From Arion vulgaris (taxonomy: Eukaryota > Mollusca > Gastropoda > Stylommatophora > Arionidae): a stretch of 64,000 nucleotides of DNA. Shown piece by piece: positions 14,423-25,719 of the stretch. The notes under the pieces are model-generated. The model was given only the letters and a program-made list of their open reading frames with translations, searched no databases and was not told the DNA's origin. The DNA is taken from the NCBI GenBank assembly GCA_020796225.1, contig CM036758.1, positions 28,717,099 through 28,781,098 on the forward strand, given 5' to 3'. Position 1 is the first letter of the stretch, and each line of letters opens with the position of its first letter. Position numbers and translations under genes: made by a program.

Positions 14423-14964
14423 TTTTCCTTGGTCAGTCTCTTGCTTTATATCCTGTCGTTCTCTTGAAGCATGAGTATTCTGTGGGTTGGTCGGTTTCCA
14501 TTCTAACAAAATTATAGAAAAATGTCATTCTTTATTTAAAAAATTGTTGACTGAAGTTGTTATTGCACTTGTTCTTATCATTTCATTTCTTATTCTATCC
14601 TTTCTTGTTTTGGTAACATCATTTTGTATATATCTCATCTCAAAAGATGTAATTTTATGTTTGCAACTTTTGAGGACTGTCCATGTCTGACACTGGTAGC
14701 ATAGCATAGGAACTGCATGGCTTCTATTAGTCTCATATGTTTGACATCTTTAATTTTGGAAGTGTTTCAAGACAATATACTCTGGACTACAACCTGGAAT
14801 CTGTGCGACGACAACAGAAAAATATATTACGATGATCATATTGAAACACATAATGATTGATATCATCGGCTCCCCAGCAACACACGGGGCAAGCAGACGG
14901 AGAGACCATCTATATCACACAGATACCAGATTAGAACAATTCAGATATGTATCTGTGTTACTAG

Positions 14965-15172
14965 CTCTATAACAATCAATCACCTGCTCAACATATGTTT
15001 CTGTTCACTGTTGTTGATTAATTGAATCTATAACAATCAATCACCTGCCCAACATATGTTTCTGTTCACTGTTGTTGATTAATTGAATCAAACAATCAAT
15101 CACCTGCCCAACATATGTTTCTTTTTCAATGTTCTTGATTGATTGAATCAAACAATCAATCAACAATAGTGA
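14965..15172. repeat. 60-bp minisatellite (3.5 units)
   Basis: Units begin AACAATCAATCACCTGC at 14971, 15032, 15091 and 15151 and include ACATATGTTTCTGTTCACTG. Confidence 0.85.
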
Positions 15173-15654
15173 ACGAAGACAAATGTATGTTTATATAACA
15201 TGTCTCCCTTCAGAAGAAATGTTCAGTCACTATTGGTAGCCTAGAGATGCAACTTTGTCTGTCTTGATTATGTCAGGGATTAAAGCCTCATTAAACCGCG
15301 GCATGCTCCTTTCAACATAAGAACCAGTCTTTTTTTTTATATTAGAGCACGTGGGTCAACTAACATAAACAAGAATCGTGAGTTCCTTGATGAGAATCCG
15401 GGTATTGATAGAACTTTTTGTTTGAGCACTGGTTTCTCTTCATACATGTTCAGTTTGTTTGTTTATCAATTTTGTTTATTTGATTGTCATGTAGGAAATT
15501 TAAACCTCTTTAATCAGAGGCGCACCCTTTCAACCTAAAGACGAACCTTTTTATGGTTATACCGTCGTGTCGGCCAACAAACATGCCAAATAAGAATTAA
15601 CTCTTATGACTTGTAAACTTTACTACTTGTTTGCGAAAAATCTTACGCGTGTTC

Positions 15655-16010
15655 TAACCAAGAGCTATCTCTACCTAAGAACTGATTGCACAGTGTCAAC
15701 AAGAGAATATGAACACGATCATACAAAAGAGAGGCTGGAGATGAATATGCTATGTATCACACATGAAGACTAACTCGGTCACGACAACTGCACTGATATG
15801 GGCACCAGATTGTAAACAAAAACTTGGAGGACCCACAACCGCCCAGAGAAGAACAGTAGAGCAGGAACTGCACAAATGGAATCACAGATGAAAAACAAAA
15901 GATAGATCAGCAAAGAACAGAGAAGAACTACATACATTTGTTGCTGCTAAGAGCCAATGACTCACAGACTAGAGAAAGGGAGAGCAACAGAGAGAAAAAG
16001 AAATTTGTAT
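15655..16010 (-). repeat. dispersed repeat D, copy 1
   Basis: On the minus strand it contains CTGTGATTCCATTTGTGCAG and CAGTGCAGTTGTCGTGAC. A second copy on the plus strand, about 39165-40430, is interrupted by other elements. Identity of the family is not known to me. Confidence 0.6.
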
Positions 16011-16567
16011 TAGTTATGAATGCCTTTGCTCTGTTGTTGTCCTGTTCAAATCATCAATCACATCTTGTATTAATCTTTGGCTTAGATGTCATTGTTTCGG
16101 CTGTTTGTTATTAAAAGAGAATCACTATATTGACAACTCTTCAATTACTATTCTCGGACAATTTAATATCTTGTTTTAAGACAAAGCTACAAAACATATC
16201 TTTGTTGAACTGGTTTAGAAAACGTGTCCAACTAGATATATTAAATTCTTGTCTCTACGTGATTCACGCACAAAACAATAGTTAGTGAGTAAATATGTGA
16301 AGTAATATCGAATAGAGTTGATTAAACAGTATAGACTTTTGGTCGGGAATTAATTTGTTTTAAAGAGTTTTTTAGAGTTTGAGAAAGCACATTATGTACG
16401 CTAATCACACCTACAGGAAATATATCAGCTTGGCTGTCATGTAGTGCAGATTTGGATTCGTTCAGTTTCAGGGTGTGACAGGTTTGATGGAGGTTAAAAT
16501 ATGAGTGTTTACAGATATAACAATGTTGTTGATCTGAAGCCAACACATCTTTGCCCAAGGACAAGAG

Positions 16568-17095
16568 ACAAAGTGAACAAGGAGAACAAAAGTGAACAAA
16601 GGAGAACAAAAGTGAACAAGGAGACAAAAGTGAACAAAGAGAAAAAGTGACAAAGGAGAACAAAAGTGAACAAGGAGAACAAAAGTGAACAAGGAGAAAA
16701 AAGTGAACAAAGGAGAAAAAGAAAAAAGGAAAAAGTGAACAAAGGAAACAAAGTGAACAAGGAAAAGTGAACAAGGAGAACAAAGTGAAAAAGGAGAAAA
16801 AGAACAAAGGGAAAAAGAAGGAGAACAAAAGTACAAAGAAAGGAACAAAGGAGAACAAAAGTGAACAAAGGAGAAAAAAGTGAACAAAGGAGAACAAAAG
16901 TGAACAAAGGAGAACAAAAGTGAACAAAGGAGAAAAAAGTGAACAAAGGAGAACAAAAGTGAACAAAGGAGAAAAAAGTGAACAAAGGAGAAAAAAGTGA
17001 ACAAAGGAGAACAAAAGTGAACAAAGGAGAAAAAGTGAACAAGGAGAACAAAAGTGAACAAAGGAGAACAATGAATTGTACAAAAGAGAACAAAC
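16568..17095. repeat. 20-bp purine-strand minisatellite
   Basis: The unit AACAAAAGTGAACAAAGGAG is repeated for about 520 bases with internal deletions. One strand is almost pure purine plus a few C/T. The 253-, 211- and 209-codon minus-strand frames across it arise from the repeat. It lies in the large intron after the cNBD N-terminal exon. Confidence 0.9.
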
Positions 17096-17202
17096 AGGAA
17101 CAAATTGTGAAAAATCTAAGAAACATGTCAGACAGCAATTTACTGTTTGAAAATATCGTAGCTACATCTTTGCTAAGCTCAACATCTTCTGGTAACTCTT
17201 AC

Positions 17203-17401
17203 CTTTATGGATAAATTTGAGACCATCTACAACACATCTCATGGCGTACAACTCTGACTTGTTCAATGTGTTACGGAGTTTCTGAGAAAGTGTGCGTGCA
17301 TTTCTGGCCAAGATTTGACGAGCGGACGATGTGAACACAACAGATCCATGAGTTGCGTACAGCCGTTTGTTGAAAACAGGAACATCAGCTTTCATACTCA
17401 T
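17203..17401 (-). CDS. N-terminal exon of a cNBD (cyclic-nucleotide-binding-domain) protein
   Basis: The minus strand opens at ATG 17401 (in-frame TGA just upstream, so this looks like the true start) and runs 66 codons to a strong donor, AAAG|gtaaga at 17203/17202, in phase 1. The peptide includes VVFTSSARQILARNARTLSQ and SELYAMRCVVDGLKFIHK. The latter resembles the helix that precedes the cNMP-binding fold in CNBD2-like proteins. It has balanced codon use, unlike nearby repeat-born frames. The next exon, phase 1 to phase 2, was not found in the 3.3 kb that separates it from 13906, so the gene model is incomplete. Confidence 0.6.
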
Positions 17402-17478
17402 TGGTCATAGAGTCAAAATTGGGACATCTCCAACGTCAAAAATTCGTGCTTTAGAAACAAATCATGTAACAGTTGTTG

Positions 17479-18698
17479 AGTAATATCTACTTTTGTGTGA
17501 TATCTACTATTGTGTAATATCTACTATTGTATAATATCTACTATTGTGTAATATCTACTATTGTGTAATATCTACTATTGTGTAATATCTACTATTGTGT
17601 ATATCTACTTTGTGTAATATCTACTTTGTGTAATATCTACTATTGTGTAATATCTACTATTGTATAATATCTACTATTGTGTAATATCTACTATTGTGTA
17701 ATATCTACTATTGTATAATATCTACTATTGTGTAATATCTACTTTTGTGTAATATCTACTTTTGTGTAATATCTACTATTGTATAATATCTACTATTGTA
17801 TAATATCTACTATTGTGTAATATCTACTATTGTATAATATCTACTATTGTATAATATCTACTATTGTGTAATATCTACTATTGTGTAATATCTACTATTG
17901 TATAATATCTACTATTGTATAATATCTACTATTGTGTAATATCTACTATTGTGTAATATCTACTATTGTGTAATATCTACTATTGTATAATATCTACTAT
18001 TGTATAATATCTACTATTGTGTAATATCTACTATTGTATAATATCTACTATTGTGTAATATCTACTATTGTGTAATATCTACTATTGTATAATATCTACT
18101 ATTGTGTAATATCTACTATTGTATAATATCTACTATTGTATAATATCTACTATTGTATAATATCTACTATTGTGTAATATCTACTATTGTGTAATATCTA
18201 CTATTGTATAATATCTACTATTGTGTAATATCTACTATTGTATAATATCTACTATTGTATAATATCTACTATTGTATAATATCTACTATTGTATAATATC
18301 TACTATTGTATAATATCTACTATTGTGTAATATCTACTATTGTGTAATATCTACTATTGTATAATATCTACTATTGTATAATATCTACTATTGTATAATA
18401 TCTACTATTGTATAATATCTACTATTGTATAATATCTACTATTGTATAATATCTACTATTGTATAATATCTACTATTGTATAATATCTACTATTGTATAA
18501 TATCTACTATTGTATAATATCTACTATTGTATAATATCTACTATTGTATAATATCTACTATTGTATAATATCTACTATTGTATAATATCTACTATTGTAT
18601 AATATCTACTATTGTATAATATCTACTATTGTATAATATCTACTATTGTATAATATCTACTATTGTATAATATCTACTATTGTATAATATCTACTATT
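17479..18698. repeat. 17-bp satellite (about 71 units)
   Basis: The unit is AATATCTACTATTGTAT with a TGT/TAT choice. Units in the left half mix both forms; from about 18235 to the right end nearly all are TAT. It aligns with the 19-bp satellite unit at 14 of 17 positions after a 2-base gap. Confidence 0.97.
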
Positions 18699-19423
18699 TA
18701 GTCATCATCAAATAGCTTGTCCTGAGCATTACTTTGCAACCCTAACAGCACTTCGAATTTTCTCTCTTATAAGACATATGTCTCTCTACTGCAGCCGTCA
18801 TGCTCAAATCAACAGTTACATCTTCGCGCCATCTTCTTAGCGATACTAGTAAAGCTCCGTAGCACCAGTTAGGGTTCCTGATGTAATTTTGAGAACGGTG
18901 AAAGTATGTAGATATTTTGTAAATTTTGTTACAAATAATTTTATGCCTAAACCTCGGCTCTACAGCCTACCCGTATCGAGTTTACACTCTAACAAGAGTT
19001 TGTGTGTGTTTGCTCCACTTGCGTTTTGCCGCCCGTCTTCGATAGGACTAAGAACTCGATCTCACCCACACTAAGATTTAAAATGACTGGAAAAAGTCAG
19101 ATCGCTCAAGGCTGGAACAAGCAGAGTTTATACGAAATGGCGAAAGACGAGCACCGCAACTTAACGATAACGAGACACTGGTGACTCTTTAAAGCATGCA
19201 GTGGTTGCTCGGACATCGCTGCTGAAGAAGACTTAGTCTAGTCAGATGTGTTCTGGTGATGAGCAGCACTCTTATCATGCGATGGACCAGGTAGCCAGGT
19301 ATGTTGTCAATTAAAAATATCAGACTACGAACGTTCTAATTGTTGACCAACATTTCCATTCAAAAGGTAATAACAAAAAGTATAGATAACCGAAATGAAT
19401 TCTACATTTTGGAAGAACCTTTG
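18699..19423. other. unassigned DNA with a SINE-B fragment
   Basis: No gene seen. 19024-19078 (minus) carries GAGATCGAGTTCTTAGTCCT, a fragment of the SINE-B family described at 32955. Confidence 0.5.
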
Positions 19424-19894
19424 TATTAACGAGTCATGCTCGTCTTATCTAATGATCACCTCAAGTGTTGGCAGAAAGAATGTATTAACGAGTCATGCTC
19501 GCCTTATCTAATGATCACCTCAAGTGTTGGCAGAACGCATGTATTAACGAGTCATGCTCGCCTTATCTAATGATCACCTCAGTGTTGCAGAAAGAATATA
19601 TTAACGAGTCATGCTCACCTTATCTAATGATCACCTCAAGTGTTGGCAGAAAGAATGTATTAACGAGTCATGCTCGCCTTATCTAATGATCACCTCAAGT
19701 GTTGGCAGAACGCATGTATTAACGAGTCATGCTCGCCTATCAATGATCACCTCAAGTGTTGGCAGAACGCATGTATTAACGAGTCATGCTCGCCTTATCT
19801 AATGATCACCTCAGTGTTGGAAAAACGCATGTATTAACGAGTCATACTCACCTTATCTAATGATCACCTCAAGTGTTGGCAGAACGCATGTATT
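19424..19894. repeat. 59-bp satellite A (about 8 units)
   Basis: Units begin TATTAACGAGTCATGCTCG and continue with CTAATGATCACCTCAAGTG and TTGGCAGAACGCATG; period 59 (19424 to 19483). Short frames across it are repeat-born. Confidence 0.95.
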
Positions 19895-19904
19895 AATGAT
19901 GCCA

Positions 19905-20603
19905 GGTTCAACTCACTGACCGGAATACCTCGTTTTAGAAGAACCCAAGTATGGAGTGACCTAGGTCCAACTCATCGATCAGAATTCCTCGTTTTAGAAG
20001 AACCCAAGTATGGAGTGACCTAGGTCCAACTCATCGATCAGAATTCCTCGTTTTAGAAGAACCCAAGTATGGAGTGACCTAGGTCCAACTCATCGATCAG
20101 AATTCCTCGTTTTAGAAGAACCCAAGTATGGAGTGACCTAGGTCCAACTCATCGATTAGAATTCCTCGTTTTAGAAGAACCCAAGTATGGAGTGACCTAG
20201 GTCCAACTCATCGATCAGAATTCCTCGTTTTAGAAGAACCCAAGTATGGAGTGACCTAGGTCCAACTCATCGATCAGAATTCCTCGTTTTAGAAGAACCC
20301 AAGTATGGAGTGACCTAGGTCCAACTCATCGATCAGAATTCCTCGTTTTAGAAGAACCCAAGTATGGAGTGACCTAGGTCCAACTCATCGATCAGAATTC
20401 CTCGTTTTAGAAGAACCCAAGTACGGAGTGACCTAGGTCCAATTCATCGATCAGAATTCCTCGTTTTAGAAGAACCCAAGTATGGAGTGACCTAGGTCCA
20501 ACTCATCGATCAGAATCCCTCGTTTTAGAAGAACCCAAGTATGGAGTGACCTAGGTCCAACTCATCGATTAGAATCCCTCGTTTTAGAAGAACCCAAGCA
20601 TGG
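19905..20603. repeat. 59-bp satellite B (about 12 units)
   Basis: Units contain AGAATTCCTCGTTTTAGAAG, AACCCAAGTATGGAGTGACC and TAGGTCCAACTCATCGATC; period 59 (19981 to 20040). It directly abuts satellite A through a transitional unit (19880-19930) and runs into the LINE RT fragment at 20604. Confidence 0.95.
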
Positions 20604-21030
20604 AGTGAGCAGCGGGGATAGTACGCAGCCTTGTCTTACTCCTGACCCTACGTGAAACTTTTTTGATAGTCCTGTGTTTGTTCTAATCGTACATTGGCTG
20701 TTTGTATAAAGGCTCTTGCAAAGGCTGGCTAGGTGGTCATTAACCCCTAGGTTGTTAGTATTTTCCACAACTTGTGCCTATCTACGCGGTCGAACGCTGT
20801 TTCCTGATCTACAAATGCAAACGTGTAGGTGTTTGTCGGATTCGACAGTCCTTTCTACTAACTGCCTGAGAGCGAATAATGGGTCTGTACAGCTTTTGTT
20901 CTTCCTGAATCCCATTTGGAAGTCATTAAGCTGTGGCTCGATGATGTGACGGAGCCTTTTTTCAAGTATTTTGCAGAATATTTTTCCAGTGTGACTCAGT
21001 AGCGCTATTAGTATCCCGTTGAAAGTAATA
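20604..21030 (-). mobile_element. LINE reverse-transcriptase fragment
   Basis: Minus strand: GKIFCKILEKRLRHIIEPQL, then FRKNKSCTDPLFALRQLVE, then in the next frame FVDQETAFDRVDRHKLWKIL (the first catalytic-Asp region) and VGSGVRQGCVLSPLL. These are RT blocks 2-4. It has at least two frameshifts and no FADD box; it is cut by satellite B on its 3' side. Confidence 0.85.
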
Positions 21031-22046
21031 ATTATGAACAAATAATGTCTAAAGTAATAAGTACACGTTACTCAATATTTTTGGTGGGGCCAAGCCCACT
21101 GGCCCTTAATGACGAGCCGCCCCTGTTTGTCACTATTTTATTGTTCTTTTCCAGATTTATGTGAAGAAAAGAAACATTGAATTTGTATCTATGACTTGTG
21201 ACATGCGCAGTGAATGAGATGAGACGCATCATGGAACCGGATCTGATCAAGACTACTTCCTTCTTGTTACCTTGTTTTATATTGGCGCATCTCATTAAAC
21301 ACTATAAAGTCAGTGAGTCAAGTTAGAGAAACATACTTGTGACTGACAAGAAACAACCACAAAGCTTGATAAATATAAAATCAACAGAAGATAGCAGGAA
21401 TTTATCCAAAGCTTAACATTGATATCCAAGTTAATGATCTAGTTTCAATCACACAGATTTTAACTTGTCAGAATAGAGTGTCTTTATCTAACGCTTCAAA
21501 GAATTAATTTATTAATGGTAATACTACAAACATTTCTATGCCTGTGTTGTCTTAACAAATCAGTTGTTATTTGTTCAACGTGTGTTTGAGATACACAAAA
21601 CGACTGTACAGCAATGGTTCTCAAACGGTGGGTCACTGTAGCTTAGTTTGCCAGTGATCAGTTGACGAGTTTTCTTATTCTTTTGCCGCTACACTGTTAA
21701 CGGGTTGTAGTATAGTATTGTGTTCTTCTGCACGTCTAGCGCTTCTCGGGTAGTTTGAGTCATAGAGTTCCGTATCAGATTCCAACAGAAAAGCTATACC
21801 TAAAAATGTTGTGCTGAGAACATATACAGAGTAATCACCAGAACTACAGTACGGATGTTCTGTCGTTGACACACTGAGATTGTTGAAAGAGACTGAATAA
21901 CTGTCAGGGCACCCTGTGTGTCAATTATTTTCAATTGTTAAATTTATTTTCCCCTCTAGCAGCTTCAGATTCTCAAAGTAAGGTCAAAGGTAAACAGTGA
22001 TCTCAAACTAGTAATCAATCAATTGGTCTGTCTGGGTGACTCGTAC
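21031..22046. other. unassigned DNA
   Basis: About 1 kb with no recognisable gene, repeat or transposon motif. Confidence 0.5.
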
Positions 22047-22560
22047 TATCTCAAACTATAATCAAACAATATTGGGATCTCTTCTGTGGCGTGGGTGCTC
22101 GCCTCCAGTATATCTCAAACTATAATCAAACAATATTGGATATCTCTCTCTGGGGCGTGGGTGCTCGCCTCCAGTACTATCTCAAACTATAATCAAACAA
22201 TATTGGATATCTCTCTCTGGGGCGTGGGTGCTCGCCTCCAGTATGATCTCAAACTATAATCAAACAATATTGGATATCTCTCTCTGGGGCGTGGGGGGTG
22301 CTGGCCTCCAGTATGATCTCAAACTATAATCAAACAATATTGGATATCTCTCTCTGGGGCGTGGGTGCTGGCCTCCAGTACTATCTCAAACTATAATCAA
22401 ACAATATTGGATATCTCTCTCTGGGGCGTGGGTGCTCGCCTCCAGTATGATCTCAAACTATAATCAAACAATATTGGATATCTCTCTCGGGGCGTGGGGT
22501 GCTGCCTCCAGTATGATCTCAAACTATAATCAAACAATATTGGATATCTCTCTCTGGGGC
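22047..22560. repeat. 67-bp minisatellite (about 8 units)
   Basis: Units contain CTCAAACTATAATCAAACAA and GGGGCGTGGGTGCTCGCCTC. The second block resembles the 5' end of the SINE-B element that directly follows at 22560. Confidence 0.92.
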
Positions 22561-22985
22561 GTGGGTGCTGACTTCTCGTTCTAAAGATACTCGGTTCGCT
22601 TCCTCATGGAGCCATTTTGGGTATTTTTTCAGAGATCCACGATCTCAGTGTAAGTGAGATCGAGTTCCTAGTCCTATCGGAGACCGACTATAAAACGTAG
22701 GTTCCGTGTTCAATTTGAGCACTTAAAAGAACCCTTGGCAGTTCAAAATCGAGCAGAGCAAGCTCGAAAGCCACTCATTAGTCAAAATTCATTAGAAAAG
22801 ATAAAAAATAAAATTCCTACAAAATTTTAGAATCTTCAAAATTACACCGGGGACCCTCGCCAGTGCTTCGGAGTTCGTGCACTGCCGCTGAGATCTTCGT
22901 GTGTAAGAAAAAAATCGAAGCACACATGGTTACAAGCCAAAGTGCAATGTTGATTGTCCTATAAATCAATGAATCCAATCAAATT
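22560..22985 (+). mobile_element. SINE-B copy (tRNA-derived head)
   Basis: Shares with copies at 32955 and 48318 the blocks GAGATCGAGTTCCTAGTCCT, CACTGCCGCTGAGA and GTGTGTAAGAAA, and ends near CAAAGTGCAATG and an (ATCA)-like tail. GGTTCGCTTCC in the head is close to a Pol III B box (GGTTCGANTCC). Confidence 0.75.
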
Positions 22986-23050
22986 CGTTATTTGAGGTCA
23001 AGCTAAGGTCAATAAATAACAAAAATAATGTTATCGTTATGAACAAAACA

Positions 23051-23226
23051 ATCTACAGTTGTATATGTAATAATAAATAGATAATATTAATCTACAGTTG
23101 TATATGTAATAATAAATAGATAATATTAATCTACAGTTGTATATGTAATAATAAATAGATAATATTAATCTACAGTTGTATATGTAATAATAAATAGATA
23201 ATATTAATCTACAGTTGTATATGTAA
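23051..23226. repeat. 39-bp minisatellite, left block
   Basis: Units contain ATCTACAGTTGTATATGTAA and TAATAAATAGATAATATTA; period 39 (23051 to 23090). It continues after the SINE at 23505. Confidence 0.95.
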
Positions 23227-23238
23227 TAATTAGGTAGT

Positions 23239-23492
23239 CTTCTTCTTCTTTGCGTTCGTTCTTTATGATCAATTTTAATCACTCTTTGTGATATGTTTGA
23301 TCTTTGCCAAGAACGTGTATACGTTGCACATTGGTTTGTAGGCCCCTAAACGCATAGACTTCTACACGTTTAGGACACATGCATCCGATTTCACCAAACC
23401 TCCTTAGTCGCCTCTTACGACATTCGAGGCAGGTAACAGTGGTGCTATTCTTTACACCCCAAATTTGAGCCTCGGTAACCACTCGGGCGAAT
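23239..23492 (-). mobile_element. SINE-A copy 1 (tRNA-derived, LINE-like tail)
   Basis: The minus strand starts near CCCGAGTGGTTACCGAGGC, which resembles the 5' part of a tRNA-Leu/Ser, and ends GAACGCAAAGAAGAAGA. It is flanked by the 12-bp duplication TAATTAGGTAGT at 23227-23238 and 23493-23504. It interrupts the 39-bp array. Confidence 0.92.
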
Positions 23493-23504
23493 TAATTAGG
23501 TAGT

Positions 23505-23684
23505 ATTAATCTACAGTTGTATATATAATAATAAATAGATAATATTAATCTACAGTTGTATATGTAATAATAAATAGATAATATTAATCTACAATTGTAT
23601 AGGTAATAATAAATATATAATATTAATCTACAGTTGTATATATAATAATAAATAGATAATATTAATTTACAGTTGTATAGGTAA
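23505..23684. repeat. 39-bp minisatellite, right block
   Basis: Four to five more units of the array at 23051, separated from it by the SINE-A insertion. Confidence 0.95.
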
Positions 23685-24324
23685 GGCCTGGCATTTGCTT
23701 AGCAGAATTAAAAGCATGTTTAACCAGCGAGTCGATAAAACCATCGAAATGCATATTGAAAAAAATAAGAAGAATGAAGGTGACGACGAAAAGAAAGTGA
23801 GGATGAAGAGACATAATAACAAAATAAATAAGAAGGTGGATAAGAAAAGGATGAAGTAAGAAGAAGAAGAAGAAAACGACAAATATTATTCAGATGAAGA
23901 TAAAGATAATAAGGAAGAAGTATTAGAACCATGTGTGTCAAGTAGCCACGTAATCTGAGAATGTTGAGAATCTCTGTAACAGATTGGTAACTGCCAGCAG
24001 TGATTACTATTCCGACAGTTTCAGTAAGTTAGGGGAGGTAATAAAACAACCGTCATTGTAAGAAATGCCATCATTTGTTTACTTGTACTATGTTAAGCAA
24101 TAAATTCTACTTTGACAATCTATGGAAACGACATACCAACTACGATATGTATATATTTTTACATGGTTAATCTGACTTGTCGATGATAACGAAAATGTGT
24201 TCAGTTTAACTGTCACAAATTGTATGTTACATATATCTAAACAATTACTTGAAAATAGACAACTAACAGACTGGCGAAAGCAGACATCAAATGGAAACAA
24301 TTTCAACACACATGTTTACAAAAA
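23685..24324. other. unassigned DNA
   Basis: Contains an A/G-rich strand (about 23755-23935) that gives low-complexity minus-strand frames. No gene seen. Confidence 0.5.
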
Positions 24325-24862
24325 CATATGTGTAAACAATCTCACATGCATAACTGTTATATTCTCTAAGAAATCTTACATTTATAATTGTTACATTCTC
24401 TAAGAAATCTCACATGTATAATTGTTACATTCTCTAAGAAATCTTATATTTATTTATAGCTGTTACATTCTCTAATAAATCTCACATTTATAACTGTAAC
24501 ATTCTCTAAGAAATCTCACATATGTAACTGTTATATTCTCTAAGAAATCTTACATTTATAACTGTAACATTCTCTAAGAAATCTTACATTTATAACTGTA
24601 ACATTCTCTAAGAAATCTCACATATATAACTGTTATATTCTCTAAGAAATCTTACATTTATAACTGTTATATTCTCTAAGAAATCTCACAAATAGAATTG
24701 TTAAATTCTCTAAGAAATCTCACATTTATAACTGTTAAATTCTCTAAGAAATCTCACATTTATAACTGTTAAATTCTCTAAGAAATCTCACATTTATAAC
24801 TGTTATATTCTCTAGGAAATCTCACATTTATAGCTGTTACATTCTATAAGAAATCTCCATCT
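24325..24862. repeat. 34-bp minisatellite (about 15 units)
   Basis: Units contain CATTCTCTAAGAAATCTCAC and ATTTATAACTGTTA, with several TTAC/TCAC and ACATT/ATATT variants. Confidence 0.93.
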
Positions 24863-24889
24863 TTCAAATACCCTTAAACACAAGACATC

Positions 24890-25145
24890 AACCCTTTTCT
24901 CAACAGATCTCCCTTGAAAGGCAGCTTATTATTCTCAGGCCTACACTCTCTCTCTTCTGTCACAGTTTATTCCATGTTTCAGTTCTCTCGACAGATTCCA
25001 TTTATAGCCGGAGCTACATGTGGGTGCCTGGTCTTGTGCATTCTTAATGTGTATTCCAAGCACTTCTATCTCCTTCTTGTTATTTCCTCGTTGCTATTGT
25101 TGCTGCCTGTGTGTCAAGTGATCTCAGTATTAAGTAGCATTTGAT
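24890..25145 (-). mobile_element. LINE C-terminal remnant
   Basis: The minus strand carries YTLRMHKTRHPHVAP in a decayed context, matching the 'W-x-G-H-x-L-R' region near the end of LINE ORFs. The same region in related but diverged form is at 42480-42790. Confidence 0.55.
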
Positions 25146-25213
25146 TCCAACCAATTCGGAGAATTCTCCTGAGACATCTTACCCTCAAATCCTCCTCTGC
25201 GACTGTTTGTCTT

Positions 25214-25700
25214 AGAAATAATATTAGAAGTAGAAGTGATAGTAGAAGTGATATTAGAAGTAGAAGTGATAGTAGAAGTAATATTAGAAGTAGAAGTGAT
25301 AGTAGAAGTGATATTAGAAGTAGAAGTGATAATAGAAGTAATATTAGAAGTAGAAGTGATGGTAGAAGTAATATTAGAAGTAGAAGTGATAGTAGAAGTG
25401 ATATTAGAAGTAAAAGTAACATTAGAAGTAGCAGAGAATAATAGAAGTAACATTAGAAGTTGCATTGATAGTAGAAGTAATATTAGAAATGATAGTAGAA
25501 ATGAAATTAGAAGTAGAAATGATAGTAGAAGTGATATTAGAAGTAGAAGTGATAGTAGAAATGAAATTAGAAGTAGAAATGATAGTAGAAGTGATATTAG
25601 AAATAGAAGTGATAGTAGAAGTGATATTAGAAATGATAGTAGAAGTAATATTAGCAGTAGAAGTGATAGTAGAAGTAATATTAGAAGTAAAAGTAAAATA
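25214..25700. repeat. 30-bp purine-rich minisatellite
   Basis: Units mix GATATTAGAAGTAGAAGTGA and TAGTAGAAGT. Because the period is a multiple of three, frames stay open on both strands (to 232 codons), giving repeats such as VIVEVILEVE. I regard these as artefacts. Confidence 0.92.
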
Positions 25701-25719
25701 GTAAATGAAGCTGAAGTAG

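Noticed and set aside
16322..17138. Three long overlapping minus-strand frames (209-253 codons) with LLCSLFSPLF-like repeats
   Set aside because: They arise from the 20-bp purine minisatellite, which is read through in all three frames; no domain, and composition is only Phe/Leu/Ser/Cys/Pro.
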